Below, piece after piece: positions 50,014 through 58,568 of a stretch of 64,000 bases of DNA; the first letter of the stretch is position 1; every line of letters starts with the position of its first letter. The DNA lies in contig NC_006042.1 of NCBI RefSeq assembly GCF_000002515.2, positions 868,001 to 932,000 on the forward strand, written 5' to 3'. The DNA comes from Kluyveromyces lactis. Taxonomy: Eukaryota; Ascomycota; Saccharomycetes; Saccharomycetales; Saccharomycetaceae. Under the pieces are notes generated by a model. The model worked only from the letters and a program-made list of their open reading frames with translations. It ran no database searches and was not told the origin of the DNA. Both the position numbers and the translations under genes were made by a program.

Positions 50014-52224
50014 ATGACTAGACAATCTACGGTAGATCAAAATCAGTCTACGTATAATGCCAAGAACTTCATTACTAAGGAAAGACAAGAATCAAAATTA
50101 GATATTGACCAGTTGAATGTATTTTTGGAAAATGGAGAGCAAGAAGCGAAATTGACCCATGATTTGATCGAAGAAATTATCAATGACCCTATTTTAAAGA
50201 CGGATACGGATCATTACGATATTACGAAGTCTCAGGAAAGAGAGATTACTGCAAGAAGAATTGCCAGGTTATCGCTTTATATGGAACACGATGTGAAAAC
50301 CAAACAAAGAGAGTTCAAAGATGATTTGGTAAAAAACTTAGAAAGGAAGGACTCGAAATTGTTAACGAACAAGGATCTATCTATCTTTGATAGAAGATTA
50401 TCACTTGTTGCGAACATCGATCCAGGTTTATCCACAAGAATTGGAGTTCATCTAGGACTTTTCGGGAATTGTATCAAGGGTAATGGTACCGACGAGCAGA
50501 TCCATTATTGGCTACAAGAAAAGGGAGCTCTTTTATTGAAGGGTATCTATGGTTGTTTTGCTATGACGGAATTGGGACATGGTTCAAATGTGGCTCAATT
50601 ACAAACTACGGCTACCTATGACCCTAGTTCTGACACTTTCAAAATTAATACTCCAGACTTGCTGGCAACTAAATGGTGGATTGGTGGTGCTGCTCATTCA
50701 GCAACCCATACCACTGCTTATGCAAGGTTGATAGTCAATGGTAAGGATTATGGTGTCAAGACGTTTGTTGTTCCTCTAAGAGATGAGAAAACCCTCAACT
50801 TATTGCCAGGTATAATGATTGGTGATATAGGTGCAAAAATGGGTAGAGACGGAATTGATAACGGTTGGATTCAATTCAAGAATGTTGTCATTCCAAGACA
50901 GTTCATGCTACAGAGATTTACCAAGGTTATTCCTGGTTCTCCACCGAAGGTTCAAACGCAACCGTTATTGGATCAGATTTCAGGGTACAGTGCATTGTTG
51001 AGTGGCCGTGTTAACATGGTTATGGATTCCTTCAGATTTGGCTCCAAATTTGCAATTATTGCAACACGTTATGCCGTAGGTAGACAGCAGTTTGGTCCTG
51101 AAGGTAATGAAACTCAATTGATTGACTATCCTTTGCACCAATACCGTGTGTTGCCGCAGTTGGCACTTTGTTATTTGGTGGCACCCACTGCACATAAATT
51201 GATGGGAACCTATATTTCAACCCTAATGGAATTGCATCAGGCAGGAGCAGATAAAGCAAAATTGATTAATGTTAGTAATAAGTTGAAGGATTTATTCATT
51301 GATTCTGCCTCATTAAAAGCTACTAATACGTGGTTGGTGGCCAAATTGATTGATGATCTCAGGCAAACATGCGGTGGCCATGGATACTCTTCCTACAATG
51401 GATTTGGTAAAGGCTACAATGACTGGGTTGTTCAATGTACCTGGGAAGGTGACAACAATATCCTCTCATTAACATCAGCTAAGAGTATTGTTAAGAAGTT
51501 TGCTGATATCTCACGGGGTAAAAATACTACTGTCACTACCGACTCATTAAAATACTTGACTCCTCAGTTTATTGGTAAGAGCTTGTCCAAGGACCTGACC
51601 TTCAAATTTGACAACAAGAAAGATTTCACGGAAATATGGGCCGTCATGATTATTAGATTGATCCACCATGTGGTAGAGTTGATTTCAAAGGGTACCAAAA
51701 TTGATTCGTTATCCAAAACTTTAGTTCAGATTTCAAAGTTCCATGCAATTCATTCTATGCTCTTGACATACCAAGACAAGTTAAACAATGAATCTGAAGC
51801 ATCAGTAAAAGATGCTTACACGAAAGGTTACCTATGGAAGCTATATGAATTGTTTTCTTTGTATTTCATCGATCAACATCTTGGTGAATTCCTTTTGTTG
51901 AAAGTTGTGACGTCAGATCAAATGTCACAAGTGCTACAGCCAAGATTATTGCAACTATTACCTGAAATAAGGAAAGAATGTATAGCATTGACAGATGCCT
52001 TTAAACTACCAGATGCGATGATTAATGCCCCTATCGGATATTACGATGGTGACATTTATCACAATTATTTCAATGAAGTGACAAATAATAACAAACTTGA
52101 ACCTGACGGCGCTGGTAGACCACCATATTATCCATTATTAACCAGCATGCTTGGTCGCGACGATTTTCAAAACAGATTAGGAGGTTCCTTCGAATCAGAA
52201 ACCTTAGATTCTTTATTGAAATAA
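50014..52224 (+). CDS. POX1: Peroxisomal acyl-CoA oxidase
   Basis: The 736-residue flavoprotein matches yeast acyl-CoA oxidase (S. cerevisiae Pox1/Fox1 748). Conserved segments are FAMTELGHGSNVAQLQTTAT (FAD and substrate site), KWWIGGAAHSATHT, GDIGAKMGRDGIDNGWIQF, QTCGGHGYSSYNGFGKGYND, and CTWEGDNNILSL, whose Glu478 is the expected catalytic base. It carries out the first, rate-limiting step of peroxisomal beta-oxidation, forming trans-2-enoyl-CoA and hydrogen peroxide. The C-terminus (LDSLLK) is not a classical SKL-type signal, as in S. cerevisiae Pox1, which is imported by a non-canonical route through Pex5. Regulation by oleate is usual for the gene, but I saw no complete oleate element upstream. 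Confidence 0.97.
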   Translation: MTRQSTVDQNQSTYNAKNFITKERQESKLDIDQLNVFLENGEQEAKLTHDLIEEIINDPILKTDTDHYDITKSQEREITARRIARLSLYMEHDVKTKQREFKDDLVKNLERKDSKLLTNKDLSIFDRRLSLVANIDPGLSTRIGVHLGLFGNCIKGNGTDEQIHYWLQEKGALLLKGIYGCFAMTELGHGSNVAQLQTTATYDPSSDTFKINTPDLLATKWWIGGAAHSATHTTAYARLIVNGKDYGVKTFVVPLRDEKTLNLLPGIMIGDIGAKMGRDGIDNGWIQFKNVVIPRQFMLQRFTKVIPGSPPKVQTQPLLDQISGYSALLSGRVNMVMDSFRFGSKFAIIATRYAVGRQQFGPEGNETQLIDYPLHQYRVLPQLALCYLVAPTAHKLMGTYISTLMELHQAGADKAKLINVSNKLKDLFIDSASLKATNTWLVAKLIDDLRQTCGGHGYSSYNGFGKGYNDWVVQCTWEGDNNILSLTSAKSIVKKFADISRGKNTTVTTDSLKYLTPQFIGKSLSKDLTFKFDNKKDFTEIWAVMIIRLIHHVVELISKGTKIDSLSKTLVQISKFHAIHSMLLTYQDKLNNESEASVKDAYTKGYLWKLYELFSLYFIDQHLGEFLLLKVVTSDQMSQVLQPRLLQLLPEIRKECIALTDAFKLPDAMINAPIGYYDGDIYHNYFNEVTNNNKLEPDGAGRPPYYPLLTSMLGRDDFQNRLGGSFESETLDSLLK

Positions 52225-52895
52225 TTACATACGCCCTTATTTTTTTGTATCAACCATGTAACCTTAATGAATGTAATGAAAATATTATACTGCTCTGTTA
52301 ATAAGGAAGGTGTAAGACAAGATCTAGCCTCAATTCAAAAGTATCTCGTTTCAGTGGATGATGTATTTGTGTAAACATAAAACCAGCCCCTGATACGTAT
52401 CAAACTTTATATTTGGAGCTCAAAGTTATTTTTCGATTCTAAAGCATGTGAATTATGCGTCTATTGCTTTTCATTTACATAAAAAGGCAATTGACCGTTC
52501 ACGAAATAAAGCATTCCCCCTTAGCAAAAAGTCCTTTGGGATATTTTTAGTCGATATGTATCAATATACACTCAGCCAAGTTAATTCGTATTTATCGAGC
52601 CGCATTTACCATTGCGATTACTAAACCCTTATTTACAGCAATCCGGGGAGTCTGAGTTGCAATATTAGAGGTTTTCCAGAATCAATATCTGTGATCAGAA
52701 AAATTAAAATAAATTATAATAAAAGCTATTGGATTATTTAAGGTTTCTTTTATTAACACGCAGTATTTTATTAGATCAAGCTTTTTTTCCAAACAAACAA
52801 TTGAAAGTTTTACTGAAGTCTTCGAATACAGAACTTTGGGTACCAACTGTCAATCAACTTTTCGTTAAAGGTAAATTCAAAATACCATTTTAGCT
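52225..52895. other. Intergenic region POX1 - CHO1
   Basis: This 671-bp region between co-oriented genes holds a near-perfect inositol-sensitive element at 52445-52454. The rest is AT-rich with no other recognised site. Confidence 0.45.
52445..52454 (+). promoter_or_regulatory. UAS-INO candidate (Ino2/Ino4 site) upstream of CHO1
   Basis: CATGTGAATT matches 9 of 10 positions of the inositol-sensitive element CATGTGAAAT. It lies about 440 bp upstream of the CHO1 start. CHO1 is a classical Ino2-Ino4 target in S. cerevisiae, so the match is likely to be functional. Confidence 0.55.
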
Positions 52896-53720
52896 ATGTC
52901 AAGTCGTGTTCCGGATCTGCGCAACAGTATGAGCTCTTCGCAGAGTAAAAATAGCTCTGGTAGCGCATTAGTATCGGATGCTGAAGATGATTCTTTTGTT
53001 TCAAGAAGAACACCATCAAGGAGACCAAGCAGTATTTTTTCTTTAGATACCACGCCATTGGAACCCCCAAATGAAATTGATATCAAGAAGTTCACTAGCG
53101 ATGATTTCCACTTCAGCATGATAAGAAATCTACATCTGGCTGATTTCATCACAATGCTCAACGGTTTCAGTGGGTTTTATTCAATCGTAAGTTGTTTAAG
53201 GTTCACTTTGACTGGCAAACCACACTATGTCCAAAGAGCTCATTTCTTTATTGTTCTAGGGATGTTCTTCGATTTTTTCGATGGGCGTGTTGCAAGACTA
53301 AGGAACAGATCATCTTTAATGGGCCAAGAGTTGGATTCTCTTGCTGATCTAATTTCTTTTGGTGTTGCTCCAGCATCAATTGCCTTCGCTATCGGATTCC
53401 AATCAACATTGGACGTTTTATTCTTGTCATTCTTTGTTCTTTGCGGTCTAGCCAGATTAGCAAGATTTAATGTCACCGTTGCACAGGTACCAAAGGACAC
53501 CTCGGGTAAATCCAAATTTTTTGAAGGTCTACCAATTCCAACTACACTTTTCCTAGTTGCTGTCATGGCATTTTGTGTGCATAAAGGATATATTACGGAA
53601 AACATTCCATTTGGCATCTACGGAGCATCCGAATGGTACGAGTTCCATCCCGCTGTTCTGGCGTTTTTCATACAAGGTTGCGGCATGATATCTAAGAGTT
53701 TGAAAATCCCAAAACCTTAG
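52896..53720 (+). CDS. CHO1: Phosphatidylserine synthase Cho1
   Basis: The 274-residue ER membrane protein (S. cerevisiae 276) carries the CDP-alcohol phosphotransferase motif at residues 126-151. The pattern is D126-x2-D129-G130-x2-A133-R134-x8-G143-x3-D147-x3-D151 (DFFDGRVARLRN, then GQELDSLAD). The N-terminal 65 residues are serine-rich and probably phosphorylated; S. cerevisiae Cho1 is inhibited by protein kinase A near the N-terminus. The rest has several membrane helices. It makes phosphatidylserine from CDP-diacylglycerol and serine. In S. cerevisiae CHO1 (YER026C) sits on another chromosome from POX1. Here it follows POX1 directly, consistent with the SIP2/GAL83 sister regions of chromosomes VII and V having split a common ancestral segment. 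Confidence 0.97.
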   Translation: MSSRVPDLRNSMSSSQSKNSSGSALVSDAEDDSFVSRRTPSRRPSSIFSLDTTPLEPPNEIDIKKFTSDDFHFSMIRNLHLADFITMLNGFSGFYSIVSCLRFTLTGKPHYVQRAHFFIVLGMFFDFFDGRVARLRNRSSLMGQELDSLADLISFGVAPASIAFAIGFQSTLDVLFLSFFVLCGLARLARFNVTVAQVPKDTSGKSKFFEGLPIPTTLFLVAVMAFCVHKGYITENIPFGIYGASEWYEFHPAVLAFFIQGCGMISKSLKIPKP

Positions 53721-54725
53721 GTTTCAGAAGACGAATTTATCCATCAGCACCTGTTCTATAGATGTTTAGAATATCTATGTCTCAATCTGTGTTTGTTCAC
53801 ACGATTGTGCGTATGAAAATTGTTAAATAGTTATGATTGTTCCATGCAAGTGAACAAATATCAAAGATCAATTCTACGAAAGATATTACTGAACCCAATT
53901 TCTGCCACCATGATTGATGTAATCTATTCGATTTTGCAACCTAACGCAAGAATAAGTCTAACTCCATAAAAGCTTTCCGAACAATCGAGCAGCGAAAACA
54001 GTTATTACAAAATAGTCAGTCTTTCCCACATATATATTATTAAGGAGCTTTTTCAATAGACAATAATTTATCCTCTACTTATAGTTTGCTAAGCAGCTCT
54101 TTATTCCCCTATTGCACAGACACTGGCAGTATGATTGATTAACTTCAAAACTTCCCTTAATTAGGGTTTCTAATGAAACCTAACCCAAACTTAAAGCAAC
54201 GAATTCAGAATTATATACCCCATAAAATGGACTTACAATAAAAATGAGCTGCGGTCCAATCAACTTACCCCACCAAGTTTATTCTCTTTTATCCACAGTT
54301 TCATTTTTAATACTGGTCTTGTTCTCGAGCGCAATGAGATTTTTGATGATATTTTATACGTGGAGCGCTGTCATTGCCATGTCAATTTATTGATTGAAGT
54401 GCAACGCCTTTGGACAAAGAAGAGAATAACTTTACAGGACAAATTAAGGGAATACTAGAAGTTGGAATATATGAGTATAAGATATAAATACAAAACAGGA
54501 GAGCAATCATTTTGAAGTCATGATTTGTATGGGTAGGTATTGTGTCCTGGTTGGTAAAAATGCGACATTGAAGTTGTCTATTTTGGTAAAAAGTAAAGTA
54601 GCTAGCAGTGAGTTTTATCCAGTAGAAGCAGTAATTGCGTTCAAACTTGATTTTACTAGACCTGCATATTATTCAAAGAATGGATTGCAAAAAGGATTAT
54701 CGGTCTGGATGAACCTGTTGTAAAT
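53721..54725. other. Intergenic region CHO1 - unrecognised 204-residue gene
   Basis: About 1 kb of AT-rich sequence. A 67-codon frame at 54520-54723 is just upstream of the next gene and in another frame; it lacks coding character. An imperfect inverted repeat lies at 54161-54183. Confidence 0.4.
54161..54183. repeat. Imperfect inverted repeat TTAGGGTTTC / GAAACCTAA
   Basis: The arms TTAGGGTTTC and GAAACCTAA are separated by four bases, with one bulged G. The first arm also fits the Tbf1 core TTAGGG. Function is unknown. Confidence 0.45.
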
Positions 54726-55340
54726 ATGACATCTTTTGAGCATAGCGCCACATATGACGAAAACGAGACAAGGAAGCTTGAGCAACGGCTAGGACATCAC
54801 AGCAGCAAAATACCACGTGTTGCATTAGATTGTAACGTGAACAATAATTTACTGGATGATGACCCTTTTTTCTTTTATATTAATGACGCTGACGAATTGA
54901 ACTATTTGAAAATGCTAGGAGTGAACGTATCCCCCGAGAAAATTGAAGAAATCTTGATAGAATTTCGGGCACAAGTGCTAGCATTAGATACTATCAATAC
55001 CTTAGAAAGGCAGCAAAATTATCTTTCTGCTGAAGAATCACTTTCTGCTCTCCTTTATAAAGAAGCACAACGACCACCACTGAAGACTAATAGTTACAAA
55101 CATTTGTTCAAGAAAATCCTTATATTCTGGCGTAAACACCAATATGCGATGAATACAGACATATCTCTAGTAGATTCATCGGTAACTTCTTGTTCATCTT
55201 CCATTTTTCCACAAAGAGTACAAACGATACAGCATGAAGGATCGTTTTTCAGTCTCACGAATAGTCTCATATCACCAAATAAAAGGAAAAAGACGTGGTT
55301 TATACAAGGACATTTGAAAAAGCTTTTCAAGCTACAATGA
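54726..55340 (+). CDS. Unrecognised 204-residue protein
   Basis: The frame encodes 204 residues with no family I recognise. The N-terminal 60 residues are charged and polar with an acidic patch (LLDDDPFFFY). A helical middle (about 65-125) includes KIEEILIEFRAQVLALD. The C-terminal 50 residues are serine-rich and then strongly basic (NKRKKTWFIQGHLKKLFKL). No signal peptide or membrane segment is evident. It lies between CHO1 and convergent KEX1 (about 70 bp between stops), a position with no counterpart that I recall in S. cerevisiae. The ATG at 54726 has a typical A at -3. It is probably a real gene because of its length and biased composition, but conservation is unverified. Confidence 0.65.
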   Translation: MTSFEHSATYDENETRKLEQRLGHHSSKIPRVALDCNVNNNLLDDDPFFFYINDADELNYLKMLGVNVSPEKIEEILIEFRAQVLALDTINTLERQQNYLSAEESLSALLYKEAQRPPLKTNSYKHLFKKILIFWRKHQYAMNTDISLVDSSVTSCSSSIFPQRVQTIQHEGSFFSLTNSLISPNKRKKTWFIQGHLKKLFKLQ

Positions 55341-55412
55341 ACAACCAAAAAAAAACTGTAACTCAAGTTTAAGCGTTTGATATAGTAATGTTTTTACTTA
55401 AATATCTCTATC

Positions 55413-57341
55413 TTATAGGTTATCAAGTTCGAATGAATCGTCATCAGTGTTAGGCACCTTTGTATAACCAGATTTGTTTTTTGCTGGTTTGTCCGCAGTA
55501 GAGGGTGCCTCGTCAATGGATAACTTAAAATCATCGCCCTGGTTTTCTATGTCATCTGCCCATGCAACGGATTTGTTTGATGAAGGTGGCCTATTTTCCG
55601 GATCTATTAGAATAGCATGTATTTGCTTTCTGAAACGTTCACGCAAGAAATAATATGCAATGGTACCGGTAATTGAGAAAACGACCAGAAGTATGACAGC
55701 GATTTCGAATTTATCAGAGTTCCGGTGTCTATCCTTGTGCGAGTTCTCATCTTCATCTTGTTTTTGATCAGCTGACAATTCCTCTTCTCCTGTTGAGTGG
55801 TCCGAGTGTACAACGAAGTCTTTTGAGATAATAACATCATCTTGATTGTCTTTTCCGACTACTAACTCTACATCTTTCAAATAGATGTCCATAATACCTC
55901 TGCTGATTAAAGCATTATCGTAAGGGACCATATGCGATGCGTTGTACACGGAAACATACGTCAAATTACTTTCGTGCTTCACAAAACCTGCAGAAATTGT
56001 GTCATCTGTAAACTGGTCGTAGTATTGCCAGTCATAGTATTCGGCATCATTAGTAAATCCGGTATGATTGTTCCATTTCATATTTTTAATCAAATCCTGC
56101 ACACCCCTTGAGTTGCAAATGATATCCTTATCACCATTGAACAAGAAAATTTGCATGTGTTTCAATAGATTGGGTAACAAATGAATCGAAGGCTGGGTGT
56201 TCTTGTTCTTCAAATGACTGCTCACCTTACTGTCACATTCTCTCCAATGTGGGACTTTATCAACATCCAAATGTAACGAATCCATCACACCTGGCTTACC
56301 CAAGAATTTAGAAACGCTAGGTAAATCATCTGGCCAGTTGCTTCCACAAGCTGGGTAGGAATCGAATAATCTAAAATCATATATGTTCGTACACTCCTGA
56401 TTTGAAGGAACTTTATTCCCATTTTCATCTGTCTTTCTGCGGGTGTAATAAAGGATTTTGGTCAAAATATCTTCACATTCATCAAAGGAGAACTTTTTAC
56501 CTCCATTATTATTGACTAAATTTTGACAACGACTATGCATATTTAATAAATCAGGGAAGTAATCAGCCTTCGTTGAAATTAAGTTATTCTCCAAAGCAAA
56601 AGGAATGTAAGATAAGGATTGTTGATCAGGATCAATCCAACCATTTCCAATCAACAGACTCTTTAAATTGTACTTCTTACCACTTCGGCTTTCCTCCTCA
56701 TTGTCGTCTTTGTCCAATTTCGAGTTGAACTTTAGGATTTCATTAGCAAAGAATGGAATATACTGACCAGCATACGATTCTCCTGCCAAAACAAGGTCTT
56801 TATCCAAATCATCAGGGAAAATCTTGAAGTAGTTCTTTAAAAACTTCATGAAATGCTTTGAAACTTGGTTCAAATCTTTATCATATTTCGAATCACCTAC
56901 CGTGGAAAAGCCAGTACCAGCAGGTTGATCCACAAACACAATATCACCTCTAGTGTGCCAAGAACCCGGATTTAAATAGGCTTCGCCGTCGTCATCGATC
57001 CGTAACGCACCTGATTCCATAAGAGCCCCATCTAAAGATGAGCATCCAGGCCCACCATTTAACCATATAATTAAAGTTTTGGATGCGACGACAGACGTCT
57101 GATTTGCGAGGTCATGGAACTTCCAAAAGAAATAGTTTTTCTCATCATCATCATCATCATCATCACCATCATCTAAGGGAATATGACCTGCATGCATTTC
57201 CGGGATAAGTTCCTTATCTTTAACGTCATTTAACCCAGGCAACAAATCGGGGGCCACTAAATAGTCCTTGGCATTTGGAAGACCTCCCAATGCACATTGA
57301 ATGAGAAGAACCGTTTGAACAAAGAAAAGCCAAAGAGACAT
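55413..57341 (-). CDS. KEX1: Serine carboxypeptidase Kex1
   Basis: The 642-residue type I membrane protein (S. cerevisiae Kex1 has 729) has an N-terminal signal peptide (about 1-19). The serine-carboxypeptidase domain has NGGPGCSSLDGA, the catalytic Ser189 in AGESYAGQYIPF, the acidic residue in FLFNGDKDIICN and the histidine in YNASHMVPYD. A single membrane helix (IAVILLVVFSITGTIAYYFL) follows, then a cytosolic tail with several acidic and aromatic motifs. Kex1 removes C-terminal Lys and Arg after Kex2 cleavage in the trans-Golgi, for example from alpha-factor precursor. An aspartate run near residues 58-67 is encoded by a trinucleotide repeat (57142-57173). The luminal acidic region before the helix is shorter than in S. 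cerevisiae. Confidence 0.96.
   Translation of the reverse strand: MSLWLFFVQTVLLIQCALGGLPNAKDYLVAPDLLPGLNDVKDKELIPEMHAGHIPLDDGDDDDDDDEKNYFFWKFHDLANQTSVVASKTLIIWLNGGPGCSSLDGALMESGALRIDDDGEAYLNPGSWHTRGDIVFVDQPAGTGFSTVGDSKYDKDLNQVSKHFMKFLKNYFKIFPDDLDKDLVLAGESYAGQYIPFFANEILKFNSKLDKDDNEEESRSGKKYNLKSLLIGNGWIDPDQQSLSYIPFALENNLISTKADYFPDLLNMHSRCQNLVNNNGGKKFSFDECEDILTKILYYTRRKTDENGNKVPSNQECTNIYDFRLFDSYPACGSNWPDDLPSVSKFLGKPGVMDSLHLDVDKVPHWRECDSKVSSHLKNKNTQPSIHLLPNLLKHMQIFLFNGDKDIICNSRGVQDLIKNMKWNNHTGFTNDAEYYDWQYYDQFTDDTISAGFVKHESNLTYVSVYNASHMVPYDNALISRGIMDIYLKDVELVVGKDNQDDVIISKDFVVHSDHSTGEEELSADQKQDEDENSHKDRHRNSDKFEIAVILLVVFSITGTIAYYFLRERFRKQIHAILIDPENRPPSSNKSVAWADDIENQGDDFKLSIDEAPSTADKPAKNKSGYTKVPNTDDDSFELDNL
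57142..57173. repeat. TCA/GAT trinucleotide microsatellite coding an Asp run
   Basis: About ten near-perfect TCA units on the plus strand (GAT/GAC on the coding strand) encode the aspartate run near residue 60 of Kex1. The length is likely to vary between strains. Confidence 0.85.
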
Positions 57342-57695
57342 GACAGCACTCTAATTATATTCTAATGATTGTTGTGATTCATCCATGAAACCTTACTGTT
57401 AATATCAGCAAGAGAGAAATGATAAAAAAGAGAATAAAAAATATCGAGCGAGAGTCACAGCGCAACCTTTTATAACACAAATACGGCCCTATAAATGTCT
57501 AACAAACTGAAATAAACAGCGAGGTCTGAACCAAATAGGCGTTTTTAACGTTGATTCACCCCAGCAAAACCATATTCCTAAGTAATTTCATTTTTACCAA
57601 GCCTTTATTTAGCTTTAATATACACGAAACTTTCAAAACTGGCACTGGCAGTATATCCCTCCATTGAAAAAGAAAATCTATGTAAGCAAAAAACA

Positions 57696-57723
57696 GTCAC
57701 GTGATATATATATATCGCGTGAC
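57696..57723. promoter_or_regulatory. Imperfect palindrome with E-box pair, 18-bp offset
   Basis: GTCACGTGATATATATATAT is followed by CGCGTGAC. The 28 bp equal their own reverse complement except for one base pair. It contains CACGTG at 57698-57703 and CGCGTG at 57716-57721, offset by 18 bp exactly as in the pair upstream of MET13. It is a Cbf1/bHLH-type site. Confidence 0.5.
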
Positions 57724-57817
57724 TAATACCAAAAGCCTGTTAACATGAAAACCTGTCAACGACAAAAGGAAATACATGGGTCACAATTTCCGTGGTAAGA
57801 AGTCACATAATAGGCCC

Positions 57818-57824
57818 TGAGTCA
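57818..57824 (+). promoter_or_regulatory. Gcn4 site TGAGTCA
   Basis: An exact Gcn4 core lies about 745 bp upstream of ARO8 and just 20 bp from the CCG array. ARO8 is under general amino-acid control in S. cerevisiae, so this is plausible. Confidence 0.45.
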
Positions 57825-57843
57825 TGGATCGAACTCTCCAATA

Positions 57844-57886
57844 CCGCAACTACCCCATAGTTACCGCAACTAACCGTACTTTACCG
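57844..57886 (+). promoter_or_regulatory. Aro80-type CCG array, five units at exact 10-bp period
   Basis: CCG, CCC, CCG, CCG, CCG begin at 57844, 57854, 57864, 57874 and 57884. Each is separated by 7 bp and most are preceded by A or TA. Aro80, the zinc-cluster activator of aromatic amino-acid catabolism, binds CCG repeats with 7-bp spacers in the S. cerevisiae ARO9 and ARO10 promoters. The array lies about 680 bp upstream of the ARO8 start and about 500 bp upstream of KEX1. Confidence 0.65.
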
Positions 57887-57992
57887 TAGTTGAAAAAAGA
57901 AAACGAAACACCGACAGGGCAAAAAGTCAAACCAGGAAACCCAATGCCTAAAATAACAAAGACATTTGCCTCGGAAATAACAGCATCACTAA

Positions 57993-58005
57993 CCGTTACT
58001 TACCG
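57993..58005 (+). promoter_or_regulatory. Second CCGN7CCG site
   Basis: CCG at 57993-57995 and 58003-58005, spaced by 7 bp and each preceded by A, matches the same Aro80-type pattern as the larger array 110 bp upstream. It is a two-unit site and closer to ARO8. Confidence 0.45.
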
Positions 58006-58568
58006 CGATGCTGACCACTGCATGGCATATTCTCATTGACACCTTAATTACAGAAATCAACTTAAAACTAGAAACCCTGTGAAGAATAGTCACAAGATCT
58101 AAAGATATTACGATGTAAAGATGTAGCCATTCCAGTCGTTATCGTTAAGTGACAACCTTTATCTCGAGCACTTTATTTTTTTCCCTCTATTATCAGTCTT
58201 ACGCAGTATGCTCTCTCTAAAACTTAAAAGTCTGTACCTAATTGCAGTCAAATTTCTCCAAAGTTACTTTTTCAGCTGGAATTTTTTTTTTCAATTTCAG
58301 TTGAGAAATTTACCAGTATGGTATATGCTGTAGTGAATCATACAGTATTCCTCATGTATATGTTAATATGTGTATATATAAGCAGCTGCGAGATGAAAAG
58401 ATAGAATAGACATTCGCGTTATGAAGGATTAGTTTGTGCAGTTTACACAGTTAGATTTGGTTTATACACTGTTTGTAATTCTTATATACTTTAGATATAT
58501 TATCTTGGCTTAGCATCAAACCAATCTAAATTGAACCAAAAGCTTTCACCGAGAATACATATTACATC

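Larger units (their letters stand above)
57342..58568. other. Divergent promoter region KEX1 / ARO8
   Basis: This 1.23-kb region is rich in sites: an imperfect palindrome with an E-box (57696-57723), a Gcn4 site (57818-57824), a 10-bp-period CCG array (57844-57886) and a second CCGN7CCG pair (57993-58005). No coding sequence is present. TATATA elements lie closer to ARO8 (58370-58380). Confidence 0.65.

Noticed and set aside
57696-57860. Point centromere, from the GTCACGTG element-I match
   Set aside because: No AT-rich element II of the needed length follows and no TTTCCGAA-type element III is present. CCGAAA strings near 21946 and 49955 also lack an element I and an AT-rich tract.
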